Shown: piece after piece, positions 17,443 through 26,237 of the stretch | Position numbering within the stretch: position 1 is the first letter of the stretch | Layout: every line of letters starts with the position of its first letter | NCBI RefSeq assembly: GCF_014042345.1 | Contig: NZ_JACEZT010000010.1 | Span: 166,257 to 230,256, forward strand | DNA length: 64,000 nt | Reading direction: 5' to 3' | Source of the DNA: Rugamonas brunnea | GTDB taxonomy: Bacteria > Pseudomonadota > Gammaproteobacteria > Burkholderiales > Burkholderiaceae_D | Program-made: the position numbers and the translations under genes | Notes under the pieces: generated by a model | Database searches by the model: none | What the model was told of the DNA's origin: nothing | The model's input: the letters and a program-made list of their open reading frames with translations, nothing else

Positions 17443-19815
17443 ATGCAGACTCGCCAGCCATCTTCATCCCACGCCATCCGCCCTGCCCTGCTGCTGCCGG
17501 CCGCCATCGCCGCCCTGCTGAGCGCCTGCGGCGGCACGCCCGGCCAGGACAATGCAGCAGCCGGCACGCAGGTGGCGGCCATGGTGGCAACGTCCACCAC
17601 CACGCTGGAACTGGACAATCCCACGCTGCCGGCCGCGGCGGCCAACCTGATCGTGCAGCCGGCCTACCACATCGCCCCGGTGCTGCTCGACGCGCCCGAC
17701 GACACCGACGCCGACGGCTACGCCGCCTCCGCCCGCCGTGGCCCGCGCACCATGCTGCTGCCGCCGTCCGCGCGCCGGCTGTCGACCCGCCGCCTGTCGC
17801 TGGACAAACTCGAATACGCACCGCCCCAGTCGCCCGACAGCACGCTCGCTCCCATGGCCACCAGCGGCACCGTGACCACCTACACGCCGGCCCAGATCCG
17901 GGCCGCCTACGGCCTGCCGGCGCTGCCACCGTCAGGCACCACGCTGACGGCGGCGCTGGCCGCCCAACTGGGCGCGGGCCAGACCATCTACATCGTGGAT
18001 GCCATGCACAACCCGAACGTGGCCGCCGAACTGGCCGCGTTCAACGCCAAATTCGGCCTGCCGGCCTGCACCCAGAAGAGCATCGCGCCCAGCGCCGTGC
18101 TGCCGCTGGCGGCGCCTTCGGCCACCGGCTGCGACCTGTCGGTCGTCTTCAACACCAGCGCCGGCGCGATGACCGCCACCCAGCCGGCCTACGATTCGGG
18201 CTGGGCCACGGAGATCTCGCTCGACGTGCAATGGGCGCACGCCACGGCGCCGCTGGCGCGCATCGTCCTGATCGAAGCGGCCAGCGCGTCGGTCGACAAT
18301 CTGCAAGGCGCCGTCAAACTGGCCAACGCGATGGGCCCGGGCGTGGTGTCGATGAGCTTCGGCACGCCGGAAGGCAGCTGGACCAGTTCCGCCAACGCCG
18401 CGTTCACGGCGTCCAACATGACCTACCTGGCCGCCACCGGCGACTCGGGCGCCAGCGTGCAATGGCCGGCCGTCTCGCCGAACGTGGTGGCCGTGGGCGG
18501 CACCTCGCTGACCTACACGGGCAGCGGCAGCCGCAGCGAAGTGGGCTGGACCCAGACCGGCGGCGGCATCAGCGCCTACACCGCCACGCCCACCTACCAG
18601 ACCAGCAGCGTGCCCGGCCTGGGCACGCTGGCCCACCGCGGCGTGGCCGACGTGTCGTTCAATGCCGATCCGAAGACGGGCCAGTACGTGGCCATCATCG
18701 CATCCGGCGCCACCACCCCAAGCTGGATCAGCGCCGGCGGCACCAGCCTGTCCACCCCGCAGTGGGCCGGCCTGATCGCCGTGGCCAACGCCACCCGCGC
18801 GCTGAACGCCAAGCCGGCGCTGGGCGCGCCGCACGCCGTCCTGTATGGCCAGATCGCCAGCGTGCCAGGCACCTATGCCAGCGCGTTCGGTGATGTGATC
18901 TCCGGCAGCGACGGCACATGCACCACCTGCAGCGCCAAGAGCGGTTACGACCAGTTGAGCGGCCTGGGCACGCCCAACGCCGGCAGCCTGTTGAGCGCCC
19001 TGTCCGGCGCCACCGCCGTGGCCAGCGCGCCCACCGTCGTCCCGGCCGCCATCAGCGGCAAGGTCGGCACGGCGCTGTCGTTCACCGTCTCGGCCTCCGG
19101 CGCCAATCCGCTCAGCTACACCCTGAGCGGCGCGCCATCCGGCATGAGCATCGGCAGCACCGGCGTCGTCAGCTGGGCCACGCCGGTTGCCGGCACGTAC
19201 GCCGTCGTCGTCACGGCCACGGACACCAAGACTGGCCTCAAGGGCCAAGGCACCTACACCGTCACCATCGCCGCCGCCAGCGCGCCGGTGGTCACGGGCG
19301 CCAGCATCACGGGCAAGGTGGGCACGGCGCTGTGGTTCGCGGTGGCCGTCAGCAGCCCCAATCCCGTCACCTATGCGCTGAGCGGCGCGCCGGCCGGCAT
19401 GGCCATCAGCAGCAGCGGCGTGGTGAGCTGGGCCGCCCCCGTGGCCGGCAGCTACAGCGTGACCGTGACGGCCAAGGACAGCAAGACCGGCCTGACCGGC
19501 CAAGCTGTGTTCAAGATCAGCATCGGCACCAGCACCACCGTCAGTTCCAGCCTGACCGTCAACGCGCCGGCCCTGGCTGGCGTGGCCGGCAAGCCGCTGG
19601 CGGGCACCATCGGCATCAGCGCGCCGGGCAGCAGCTACGTGTCGATCTCGATTTCCGGGGTGCCGCTGGGCGTGACCTTCGTACCGAACGGCCTCAATAT
19701 CGGCGTCAACTGGGCCAGCCCGGTGACCGGCAGCTACACCATGAAGATCGTGGTCAGCGATTCCGCCGGCCATAGCGTGCAGACCAACATGGCCATCACG
19801 ATCAAGGCCAGCTAA
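17443..19815 (+). CDS. S53 family (sedolisin) peptidase, lipoprotein, with three Ig-like repeats
   Basis: Secreted serine-carboxyl peptidase of 790 residues. The start at 17443 gives a signal with lipobox LLSAC (Cys29). The catalytic core spans about 145-525: Glu257 and Asp261 (ATEISLDVQW), oxyanion Asp334 (ATGDSGA) and nucleophile Ser435 (GGTSLSTPQ), with a C-terminal Ca-site-like region SGYDQLSGLGTPNAG. The N-terminal propeptide is much shorter than in typical sedolisins. Three related beta-sandwich repeats of about 85 residues follow (about 527-790; SGKVGTAL, SGAP.GM, GVVSWA.PVAG.Y), of the putative-Ig (He_PIG) type. Control by a c-di-GMP riboswitch upstream suggests a role tied to the motile/sessile switch. 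Confidence 0.88.
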   Translation: MQTRQPSSSHAIRPALLLPAAIAALLSACGGTPGQDNAAAGTQVAAMVATSTTTLELDNPTLPAAAANLIVQPAYHIAPVLLDAPDDTDADGYAASARRGPRTMLLPPSARRLSTRRLSLDKLEYAPPQSPDSTLAPMATSGTVTTYTPAQIRAAYGLPALPPSGTTLTAALAAQLGAGQTIYIVDAMHNPNVAAELAAFNAKFGLPACTQKSIAPSAVLPLAAPSATGCDLSVVFNTSAGAMTATQPAYDSGWATEISLDVQWAHATAPLARIVLIEAASASVDNLQGAVKLANAMGPGVVSMSFGTPEGSWTSSANAAFTASNMTYLAATGDSGASVQWPAVSPNVVAVGGTSLTYTGSGSRSEVGWTQTGGGISAYTATPTYQTSSVPGLGTLAHRGVADVSFNADPKTGQYVAIIASGATTPSWISAGGTSLSTPQWAGLIAVANATRALNAKPALGAPHAVLYGQIASVPGTYASAFGDVISGSDGTCTTCSAKSGYDQLSGLGTPNAGSLLSALSGATAVASAPTVVPAAISGKVGTALSFTVSASGANPLSYTLSGAPSGMSIGSTGVVSWATPVAGTYAVVVTATDTKTGLKGQGTYTVTIAAASAPVVTGASITGKVGTALWFAVAVSSPNPVTYALSGAPAGMAISSSGVVSWAAPVAGSYSVTVTAKDSKTGLTGQAVFKISIGTSTTVSSSLTVNAPALAGVAGKPLAGTIGISAPGSSYVSISISGVPLGVTFVPNGLNIGVNWASPVTGSYTMKIVVSDSAGHSVQTNMAITIKAS

Positions 19816-19831
19816 ACCAACGCGGCGCCGA

Positions 19832-19854
19832 TGCAGCGCGCGCGCCGCGCTGCA
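19832..19854. terminator. GC-rich hairpin between convergent genes
   Basis: TGCAGCGCG (19832-19840) pairs perfectly with CGCGCTGCA (19846-19854) around a 5-base loop. It lies in the 53-base convergent gap between the S53 peptidase and the acyltransferase. There is no T run, so termination is only plausible. Confidence 0.4.
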
Positions 19855-19868
19855 GCGCTCGTATCAGG

Positions 19869-21044
19869 TCAGGCCGCCCGCTGCTGGCCCGGACTTCCCT
19901 GCCCCGTCGCAGCGGCGCCGGATTCGGCAGGGAACCAGCGGGCGCGCGCCCGCATGAATGGCGTTTCCACCAAACGGTACAACAACCAGCCACCGAGCAA
20001 GGCGGCCGCCAGCACCAGCGCGATGCCGGCCGGCGCATCGGTATCGACCTGCCAGCGGCCCAGCGGTTCCAGCACCAGCTTGTAGATCGGCTTATGCGCC
20101 AGGTAGAGCGCGTACGACCACAAGGCCAGTTGTTCGGCGCCGGGGACGCGCACGCGATGCAGCAGGCTGTTGGGGCTCAGCGCTGCCAGCGTGAGCACGG
20201 CGAAGCTGGCAGCCAGCAGCGGATAGCCAAACGTCATCATGGGGAACGTGAAACCATAGTCGTCGACCTGGTAGTGGTGCAGGAACAGGTAGACCATGGT
20301 GGACAGCGCCGCCAGGCCGGCCACCAACAACGCGTTACCGCGCCGCAGGATGGCCTGATATAGCCCGCCATGGAAATTCTTGAGCAAGGCGATAGCCACG
20401 CCGGGCAGCAGTTCATCGAAGCGCGCGAAGCTCGAATAGTAGACATGGACGGCGAAATCGACATCGCTGATGGTATTGCGACCATGCGCCATCCACGCCC
20501 AGCCCCGCACCACCATGCCTGCCACAATGGCGCCGACTAGCACCAGCCAGCCCCACTGCAACGCATGGCGGCGGGCCGCGATCAACAGCGCCGCCAGCGG
20601 CAGGATCATGTAGAACTGCTCTTCCACGCACAGCGACCACGAATGGGAAAACGTTTCGCCAAAATGCAGGCCGATATTCTGGGTAAAGGTCAGGAAGCGC
20701 CACAGTGGCGCCGTATGCGATCCGCCCAACTGGGCCGGGAGCGACAGGTACAGCGCCAGCACGACGAGGTAGTTGGGCACCGTGCGTAGCAGGCGGCGCG
20801 CGAAGAAGGTCGGGAGCGAGAACGATGCGCCGCGCGCCAGCGGCGACAGGATCTGGTTGCCGATCAAATAGCCGCTCAGCACAAAGAACAGGTCGACGCC
20901 CATCCAGCCCATGTTGGTGAGGAAACCAAACGTGGCCTTGTGGCTGACCACCACCGAATAATGTGACATCAGGACCAGCACGATGGCGCAGGCGCGCAGC
21001 GTGTCCAGTCCATCGATACGGCGTGGCGCCAGGGGTGTGCTCAT
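19869..21044 (-). CDS. Acyltransferase 3 family membrane protein (OafA/YrhL type)
   Basis: Inner-membrane acyltransferase of 391 residues with about 10 predicted helices. The family motifs are RIDGLDTLRACAIVLVLMSH, GVDLFFVLSGYLIGN, FFARRLLRTVPNYL and SWSLCVEEQFYMILPL. Such proteins acylate (often acetylate) surface polysaccharides or lipopolysaccharide from the periplasmic side. There is no polysaccharide cluster next to it, so the target is unknown. Confidence 0.88.
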   Translation of the reverse strand: MSTPLAPRRIDGLDTLRACAIVLVLMSHYSVVVSHKATFGFLTNMGWMGVDLFFVLSGYLIGNQILSPLARGASFSLPTFFARRLLRTVPNYLVVLALYLSLPAQLGGSHTAPLWRFLTFTQNIGLHFGETFSHSWSLCVEEQFYMILPLAALLIAARRHALQWGWLVLVGAIVAGMVVRGWAWMAHGRNTISDVDFAVHVYYSSFARFDELLPGVAIALLKNFHGGLYQAILRRGNALLVAGLAALSTMVYLFLHHYQVDDYGFTFPMMTFGYPLLAASFAVLTLAALSPNSLLHRVRVPGAEQLALWSYALYLAHKPIYKLVLEPLGRWQVDTDAPAGIALVLAAALLGGWLLYRLVETPFMRARARWFPAESGAAATGQGSPGQQRAA

Positions 21045-21227
21045 CGCGGGGATTCCATGGTTTGGGGAGCCGGCATGCTGTCACAATCTTGCCAAATTCT
21101 CAAGGTATTTTTGCAGCGGCGCCACGGTCAACACAAAGGCGGCAAACCCGCGTATTCTAGCGCTTGCCGGCTGATGCGCCCGGCGTTGTACGCGAGCGAA
21201 AACCGGTGCGTTTTGTCGTGCGACGAA

Positions 21228-21256
21228 TTTCCAATCAGCAACATCCATGCTACACT
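21228..21256 (+). promoter_or_regulatory. Promoter of the lipoprotein pair
   Basis: TTTCCA (21228-21233), a 17-base spacer and TACACT (21251-21256), with a TG extended -10 (TGCTACACT). It lies 80 bases before the first lipoprotein gene. Nothing else recognisable was seen in the 21045-21336 gap. Confidence 0.5.
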
Positions 21257-21336
21257 GCGGCAGGATAGTTCCATGCGGCCCATGCGGCGCCGGAACGCAA
21301 TAATGACGATGCAACCCAGACGATGACGAGGCCAAC

Positions 21337-22041
21337 ATGGTGCTGAAAACCGCAGCGGCGATAGGAGCGGGCCTGGTGGTGGCCGCAAGCGTGGCCGGGT
21401 GTGCGGCGCGCTACACCCCCACGCCGCTGGCCACCAATTTTCCCGTATCGAAGCAGCCCAAGCTGCAGGCGGCCGAGCACTGGGCCGTGATCGCCGGCCA
21501 TCTCGAAAAACAGTTGAAGGAGGCGCTGGCCAAGCAGCCGCCTCGCCCGCTCTACATCGCCGATGCTGCGCCGGCGACGCCGTTCCAGCGCGCCCTGACG
21601 GCGCAGTTGATCACGGCGCTGGTCAACGACGGCTATACCGTATCGCGCACGGCGCCCGGTTCGCTCAAGGTGGAACTGGACATGCAGGCCGTGACCTTCA
21701 GCGCCAACCGGCCCCAATACCGCTACCACGGCGAACATGCGGCGCTGGCGTCGGGCGTGTGGGTGCTCAGCGAGATCGACTTGCCGCCGCTGGCCGTGGT
21801 GGCCGCCGGCGTGGGCGCCTACGATTCCTACAACTGGTTCAACGACCAGTTCGCGCCGGGCGCCACGCCGCGCACGGAGATCATCCTCACCATCTCGGTC
21901 ACCGACCAATACCGCTACCTGGCCCGCAACAGCTCGGCCTATTACGTGGCCGACAGCGACCGTCCGCTGTACGGCATCGTCGACGTGGAGCCGGAAGCGC
22001 CCAAACTGACCCGCATGTTCAAGGTGCGGGGGGACATGTAA
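21337..22041 (+). CDS. Hypothetical lipoprotein, upstream partner of a FlgO-like protein
   Basis: Predicted lipoprotein of 234 residues, with N-terminus MVLKTAAAIGAGLVVAASVAGC and lipobox VAGC (Cys22). The body mixes helices and beta strands with no motif I recognise; the segment PFQRALTAQLITALVNDGYTV resembles the helix that opens FlgO-type domains. Its stop codon directly abuts the start of the next lipoprotein gene, so the two proteins are translated together and may form one envelope complex. Function is unknown. Confidence 0.75.
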   Translation: MVLKTAAAIGAGLVVAASVAGCAARYTPTPLATNFPVSKQPKLQAAEHWAVIAGHLEKQLKEALAKQPPRPLYIADAAPATPFQRALTAQLITALVNDGYTVSRTAPGSLKVELDMQAVTFSANRPQYRYHGEHAALASGVWVLSEIDLPPLAVVAAGVGAYDSYNWFNDQFAPGATPRTEIILTISVTDQYRYLARNSSAYYVADSDRPLYGIVDVEPEAPKLTRMFKVRGDM

Positions 22042-22602
22042 ATGCCTAAACTGCTGAACCGCCTCGCCACCACTTCCCTGCTCGCCCTGCCCTTGCTACT
22101 GGCTGGCTGCTCGTCCGCGCCGCCCAAGGATGAGGCGAACTACGCCACCATCTCGTCCAACCAGTTCATCGAATCGAACTACAAGGCGGCCGACGCGCTG
22201 ATGCATCAGCTGAGCGGCAAGCTGGCCACCGACAAGCCGCTGATCATGGCCACCGTCGTCAACATTGACGCGCTGGAGCAGACCACCACGCTGGGCCGGC
22301 TCGTGTCGGAACAGATATCGACCCGGCTGGCCCAGGGCGGCCTGTCCATGCTGGAGATGAAGCTGCGCAATTCCGTCTACCTCAAGCGCAACCAGGGTGA
22401 ATTGATGCTCACGCGCGAGATCGGCGAAGTGGCGCAAAGCCACAATGCGCAAGCCATCGTGGTCGGTTCCTACGCCGAGACCAGCGACATGGTGTTCATC
22501 AACCTCAAGGTGATCCAGCCCAACACCAACTACGTGCTGGCCGGCCAGGACTATGTGCTGGCCAAGGAAGGCATCGTGCGCTCCATGCTGCTGCGGAACT
22601 GA
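22042..22602 (+). CDS. FlgO-family outer-membrane lipoprotein
   Basis: Lipoprotein of 186 residues, with N-terminus MPKLLNRLATTSLLALPLLLAGC (lipobox LAGC). The mature part contains NYKAADALMHQLSGKL, VVNIDALEQTTTLGRLVSEQ and VVGSYAETSDMVFINLKVI, the pattern of the FlgO domain (PF17680). In Vibrio, FlgO is a flagellum-associated outer-membrane protein, but here no flagellar genes are nearby, so only an envelope role is inferred. It begins immediately after the preceding lipoprotein's stop codon. Confidence 0.8.
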   Translation: MPKLLNRLATTSLLALPLLLAGCSSAPPKDEANYATISSNQFIESNYKAADALMHQLSGKLATDKPLIMATVVNIDALEQTTTLGRLVSEQISTRLAQGGLSMLEMKLRNSVYLKRNQGELMLTREIGEVAQSHNAQAIVVGSYAETSDMVFINLKVIQPNTNYVLAGQDYVLAKEGIVRSMLLRN

Positions 22603-23454
22603 TCAGGTCAGCAATTGCGCGAGGCGCGGCAGCATGTGCTGTGCGCCCGCTTCCACCTTGAAATCGAGCAGATCGTCGGCCCGCGTCTTGCCGATGTTGA
22701 GCGCCACCACCGGCTTGCCCGCCTCCGCCGCCAGCCGGCAGAAGCGGTAGCCGGAAAACACCATCAGCGACGACCCCACCACCAGCAAGGCATCCGCCTC
22801 GTGCATCAGCTGCAGCGCGTCGGCGCTGCGCTGGGGCGGGATGTTATCGCCAAAGAAGACCACGTCCGGCTGCAGCACGCCGCCACACTGGACGCAATCG
22901 GGCACCCGGAAGTGTTCCAGCGCCGCCGGCTCCAGTTCCGCGTCGCCGTCGGGCAGTGGCCGGGCGCTGGCGCCAGCCAGCCCGGGGTTGTCGCGCACCA
23001 GCCGGTGCTGGATAGCCGCCCGCGCATGGCGCGCGCCGCAATCGAGACAGATGACGTCGTGGATATTCCCGTGCAGTTCGATCAGCCGGCGACTACCTGC
23101 CCGCTGGTGCAAGCCATCCACGTTCTGCGTGACCAGCGCGCCCAGGTAGCCGCCCTGCTCCAGCTGCGCCAGCGCCACGTGGCCGGCGTTCGGTTCGGCC
23201 TGCGCCAGCGTGGGCCAACCCACCAGGCTGCGCGCCCAGTAGCGGCGGCGCACCGCGTCGGAGCGCCGGAATTCCGGTCCCTGCACGGGCTGGCGCCCGC
23301 GCCGCACGCCCTCCTCGTCGCGGTAGCCGGGGATGCCGGAGGCCGTGCTCATGCCCGCGCCCGTCAACGCCAGCACGCTGGCGTGCGCGCGCAGGAAGGC
23401 CGCCAGCCGTTCCAGCTGCTCCTGCTCATCGGTCATTGCGCGCACGCCGTTCAT
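22603..23454 (-). CDS. Sir2-family NAD-dependent protein deacetylase
   Basis: Sirtuin of 283 residues. I start at the ATG at 23454, preceded by AGGGA at good spacing; the longer frame overlaps the DUF1272 gene. Motifs in order: NAD-binding GAGMSTASGIPGYR, TQNVDGLHQRAG, the catalytic His in ELHGNIHDVICLDCG, a zinc site from two Cys pairs (CLDC and CVQC), QPDVVFFGDNIP and LVVGSSLMVFSGYR. It removes acyl groups from lysines of metabolic enzymes, producing nicotinamide and O-acetyl-ADP-ribose. It is convergent with the FlgO-like gene. Confidence 0.93.
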   Translation of the reverse strand: MNGVRAMTDEQEQLERLAAFLRAHASVLALTGAGMSTASGIPGYRDEEGVRRGRQPVQGPEFRRSDAVRRRYWARSLVGWPTLAQAEPNAGHVALAQLEQGGYLGALVTQNVDGLHQRAGSRRLIELHGNIHDVICLDCGARHARAAIQHRLVRDNPGLAGASARPLPDGDAELEPAALEHFRVPDCVQCGGVLQPDVVFFGDNIPPQRSADALQLMHEADALLVVGSSLMVFSGYRFCRLAAEAGKPVVALNIGKTRADDLLDFKVEAGAQHMLPRLAQLLT

Positions 23455-23477
23455 GTCGCGTCCCTGGACGGCCAGCG

Positions 23478-23726
23478 TCAGGCGGCCTTGCCGCAGCCGG
23501 CCGGCTTGACCACGCGCTCGGTGGACGGCGGGTTGTTGGCCAGCCTGGCGGCCGGTCGCCGTGGACGGCGTACGAATTCGCCGCCGCAGTTCGGGCACAC
23601 GCCACCGAGCACGCCGTCGGCGCAATCGGCGCAGAACGTGCATTCGAATGAACAGATGCGCGCCTCGGTGGAATCGGGCGGCAAATCCTTGTCGCAGCAT
23701 TCGCAGCCAGGTCGCAATTGCAGCAT
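23478..23726 (-). CDS. DUF1272 domain-containing protein
   Basis: Small Cys-rich protein of 82 residues, probably zinc-binding: CECC near residues 8-11, CSFEC-x2-C-x2-C at about 25-35 and CPNCGG at about 44-49, matching DUF1272. The basic, Pro/Arg-rich tail looks disordered. It lies 23 bases upstream of the sirtuin on the same strand. Function is unknown. Confidence 0.85.
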   Translation of the reverse strand: MLQLRPGCECCDKDLPPDSTEARICSFECTFCADCADGVLGGVCPNCGGEFVRRPRRPAARLANNPPSTERVVKPAGCGKAA

Positions 23727-23766
23727 CGGCAGCTCCTCTCATGGTGATGATCAGAGCTTATTGTAA

Positions 23767-24657
23767 TTATCTTTGCGGCGGCGCGCCTGTCCGTTTTTTC
23801 AGGATGACGAGGGCGATGCCGCCCAGGATGGCGGCCGAGGCCAGCACCAGCCGCAGCGTGAGCGCCTCGCCCAACAGCGCCACGCCGCCCAGCGCCGCGA
23901 TCACGGGCACGCTCAGTTGCACCGTGGCCGCGCTGGTGGCCCGCAGCGATGGCAGGACCGCGTACCAGAGCGCGTAGCCCATGCCCGAGGTGATCGCGCC
24001 GGACGCCACGGCGTACAGCAGGCCCGCGCCATCCAACCGCACGCCATCCGTGCCGGCCAGCGCGATGGCGGCGCTCATGGCCACCGCGATCGGCGCGGCG
24101 CGCATGAAATTGCCCGCCGTGACAGCCGTGGCGTCGCGCGCCCCTTTGCCGCGCAAGGAATAGACGCCCCAGGCGACGCCGGCGCCCATCATCAGCAGCG
24201 CGCCACCGAGCGGTGGCGCCGTCAGGCCCGGCAGCAGCATGCCCACCAGCCCGGCCAGCGCCAGCAGCAGCCCGGCCAGCTGGCGCGGCGCCAGGCGTTC
24301 GCCGGCAGCGATGCCACGTCCTATCATGGTGGCCTGCACGGCGCCGAACAGCAGCAGCGCGCCGCTGGCGGCGGCCAGGTTCACGTAGGCGAAGGAAAAC
24401 CCGGCCGCGTACGCATACAGGGCCAGCGCGGACAGCCAGTTGCCGCGCCCGGCCGGCGACGCCTGGGCGCCCGATGCGCCCGATGTGCGCAAGCGCACGA
24501 TCAGCCACAGCGCGAGCGCGCCGGACACCAGGCGCACGGTGGTGAAACTGGCAGGATCGATGGCCGTGTGTTTGAGCGCCACCCGGCACAGCAAAGAATT
24601 GCTGGCGAAGGCGATCATGGCGATGATGGTCAGCAGGACGATGCGGGCAGCGGGCAT
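23767..24657 (-). CDS. EamA/DMT superfamily transporter
   Basis: Inner-membrane drug/metabolite transporter of 296 residues with 10 predicted helices, built from two EamA repeats. The N-terminus ARIVLLTIIAMIAFASNSLL and the second-repeat segment TSAATVQLSVPVIAALGGVA are typical. It ends in KKRTGAPPQR on the cytoplasmic side. The substrate is unknown. It is 40 bases upstream of the DUF1272 gene on the same strand. Confidence 0.88.
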   Translation of the reverse strand: MPAARIVLLTIIAMIAFASNSLLCRVALKHTAIDPASFTTVRLVSGALALWLIVRLRTSGASGAQASPAGRGNWLSALALYAYAAGFSFAYVNLAAASGALLLFGAVQATMIGRGIAAGERLAPRQLAGLLLALAGLVGMLLPGLTAPPLGGALLMMGAGVAWGVYSLRGKGARDATAVTAGNFMRAAPIAVAMSAAIALAGTDGVRLDGAGLLYAVASGAITSGMGYALWYAVLPSLRATSAATVQLSVPVIAALGGVALLGEALTLRLVLASAAILGGIALVILKKRTGAPPQR

Positions 24658-24714
24658 GGACTCTCTCGTGAAGTTGGATGGACAGTGCCCGCGCAGACTG
24701 TCACAGCGAGCTTG

Positions 24715-25125
24715 CTACAGGCTGACACGCCCCCTGAGTTCTTCCACGGCAGCGCGCCAGTCATCGTAATGCGCAGTCTCGGCCCATAGCTGGCGCAGCT
24801 CCGATTGCTCCGACAGGATGCGGTCGATCACGCGGTGCGCCTTCTCGGCCAGGTCCTTGCGCGCCCGCTGCGGGTGCTCGGCGATCCACAGGTCGAGGAT
24901 TTCGGTATCGTCGTCGCGCAGTCCCCAATGGCCCTGCAGGCGCGCGATGACTTCGATCGCCACCAGCGCCTCGGCCGCATACGGCGCCTCCAGCACGTCG
25001 CCTTCATGGCCGAGCGCCGTATCGAGCGTGTTCTCGACCGCTTCCATGTTGCGCGTCTCCTGCAAGTCCTCGGCCCAATCCTGCGCGTAGTCGTTGCCGA
25101 AGGCGTGCGTTGCCCATGTTCCCAT
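24715..25125 (-). CDS. DUF4259 domain-containing protein
   Basis: Acidic cytoplasmic protein of 136 residues starting MGTWATHAFGNDYAQDWAED, the signature DUF4259 opening (GxWGxxxFxNDxAxDW). The rest is predicted helical (EALVAIEVIARLQGHWGL, AHRVIDRILSEQSELRQLW). Function is unknown. Its upstream gap to qmcA holds a pair of palindromic repeats. Confidence 0.83.
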   Translation of the reverse strand: MGTWATHAFGNDYAQDWAEDLQETRNMEAVENTLDTALGHEGDVLEAPYAAEALVAIEVIARLQGHWGLRDDDTEILDLWIAEHPQRARKDLAEKAHRVIDRILSEQSELRQLWAETAHYDDWRAAVEELRGRVSL

Positions 25126-25137
25126 CGTGTTCTCCTG

Positions 25138-25191
25138 ACCAGGGGTCGCCCTGGCTTAAAGGGTCTGCCCCTCGGGTCTGCCCCTGGTTTT
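25138..25191. repeat. GGGGTC-family palindromic element, left copy
   Basis: CCAGGGGTCGCCCTGG followed by two GGGTCTGCCCC units and TTTT. It is the inverted counterpart of the copy at 25230-25272; the two flank 38 bases, like paired palindromic units. Confidence 0.55.
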
Positions 25192-25229
25192 CATGTCCGT
25201 ACCGATGCCATGTTCGGCATTGCGCTGCG

Positions 25230-25272
25230 TAAAACCGGGGTCAGACCGCAAGGGTCAGACCCCAAGCCCCCA
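25230..25272. repeat. GGGGTCAGACC-family palindromic element, right copy
   Basis: AAAACCGGGGTCAGACC, CGCAA, then GGGTCAGACCCC. The AAAACC-GGGG start is shared with 12399-12472 and 26824-26868. It ends 7 bases before the qmcA stop codon. Confidence 0.65.
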
Positions 25273-25279
25273 GACCGCG

Positions 25280-26200
25280 CTACTTCTGCGACTTCACCAC
25301 CTGCATGGCAGTGGCGATCAGGCCGCTCATGTCGCCCAGGTTGGCCGGGATGATGACGGAATTGTTGGTCTTGGCCAGTTGCGCGAAGGCGCCCACGTAC
25401 TGCTCGGCCACCTTGAGGTTGACGGCGTCCGCGCCGCCCGGTTCCTGGATCGCCGCGCCCACTTCGCGCAGCGCGCTGGCGGTGGCGTCGGCCAGCGCCA
25501 CGATGGCGGCCGCCTGGCCTTGGGCGCGGTTGATGGCGGCCTGCTTCTCACCTTCCGAGCGGGCGATGGCCGCTTCCCGTTCACCGCTGGCGATGTTGAT
25601 CTGCTCCTGCTTGCGGCCTTCCGAGGCGGCGATCAGCGCGCGCTTTTCCCGTTCGGCCGTGATCTGCGCCTGCATGGCGTGCAGGATTTCCTTGGGCGGC
25701 GTGAGGTCCTTGATCTCGTAGCGCAGCACCTTGACGCCCCAGTTGGCGGCCGATTCATCGATCGCGTTGACGATGGCGGTGTTGATGTGGTCGCGCTCCT
25801 CGAAGGTCTTGTCCAGCTCCATGCGGCCGATCACGGAACGCAGCGTGGTCTGCGCCAGCTGGGTGATGGCGGCGATGTAGTTCGACGAGCCGTAGGAAGC
25901 GCGCATCGCGTCCGTGATCTGGAAGTACAGGATGCCGTCCACCTGCAGCTGGGTGTTGTCCTTGGTGATGCAAACCTGCGGCGGCACGTCGAGCGGGATC
26001 TCCTTGAGCGAGTGCTTGTAGGCGATGCGGTCGACAAACGGGATCACGATGTTCAGACCCGGCCCCAGCGTGGCGTGGAATTTGCCAAGCCGCTCGACCA
26101 CCCACGCGTGCTGCTGGGGGACGACATTGATGGTCTTGAACACGAAGACCAGCGCCAGGATGAACAGGATGAGGCTCACATTGCCGATGCCGAATTCCAT
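25280..26200 (-). CDS. qmcA: SPFH/Band 7 paraslipin (QmcA-like)
   Basis: Membrane-anchored stomatin-like protein of 306 residues. One N-terminal helix (LILFILALVFVFKTINVV) is followed by the paraslipin motif PQQHAWVVERLGKFHATLGP, the SPFH domain (about 25-180) and a long Ala/Glu coiled coil (REKRALIAASEGRKQEQINI). It scaffolds membrane microdomains and often pairs with an NfeD partner; here nfeD is immediately upstream on the same strand, 37 bases away. Confidence 0.93.
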   Translation of the reverse strand: MEFGIGNVSLILFILALVFVFKTINVVPQQHAWVVERLGKFHATLGPGLNIVIPFVDRIAYKHSLKEIPLDVPPQVCITKDNTQLQVDGILYFQITDAMRASYGSSNYIAAITQLAQTTLRSVIGRMELDKTFEERDHINTAIVNAIDESAANWGVKVLRYEIKDLTPPKEILHAMQAQITAEREKRALIAASEGRKQEQINIASGEREAAIARSEGEKQAAINRAQGQAAAIVALADATASALREVGAAIQEPGGADAVNLKVAEQYVGAFAQLAKTNNSVIIPANLGDMSGLIATAMQVVKSQK

Positions 26201-26237
26201 ACAATTTCTCCGCTTGTTATTGGTAGGTTGTTCTTGC

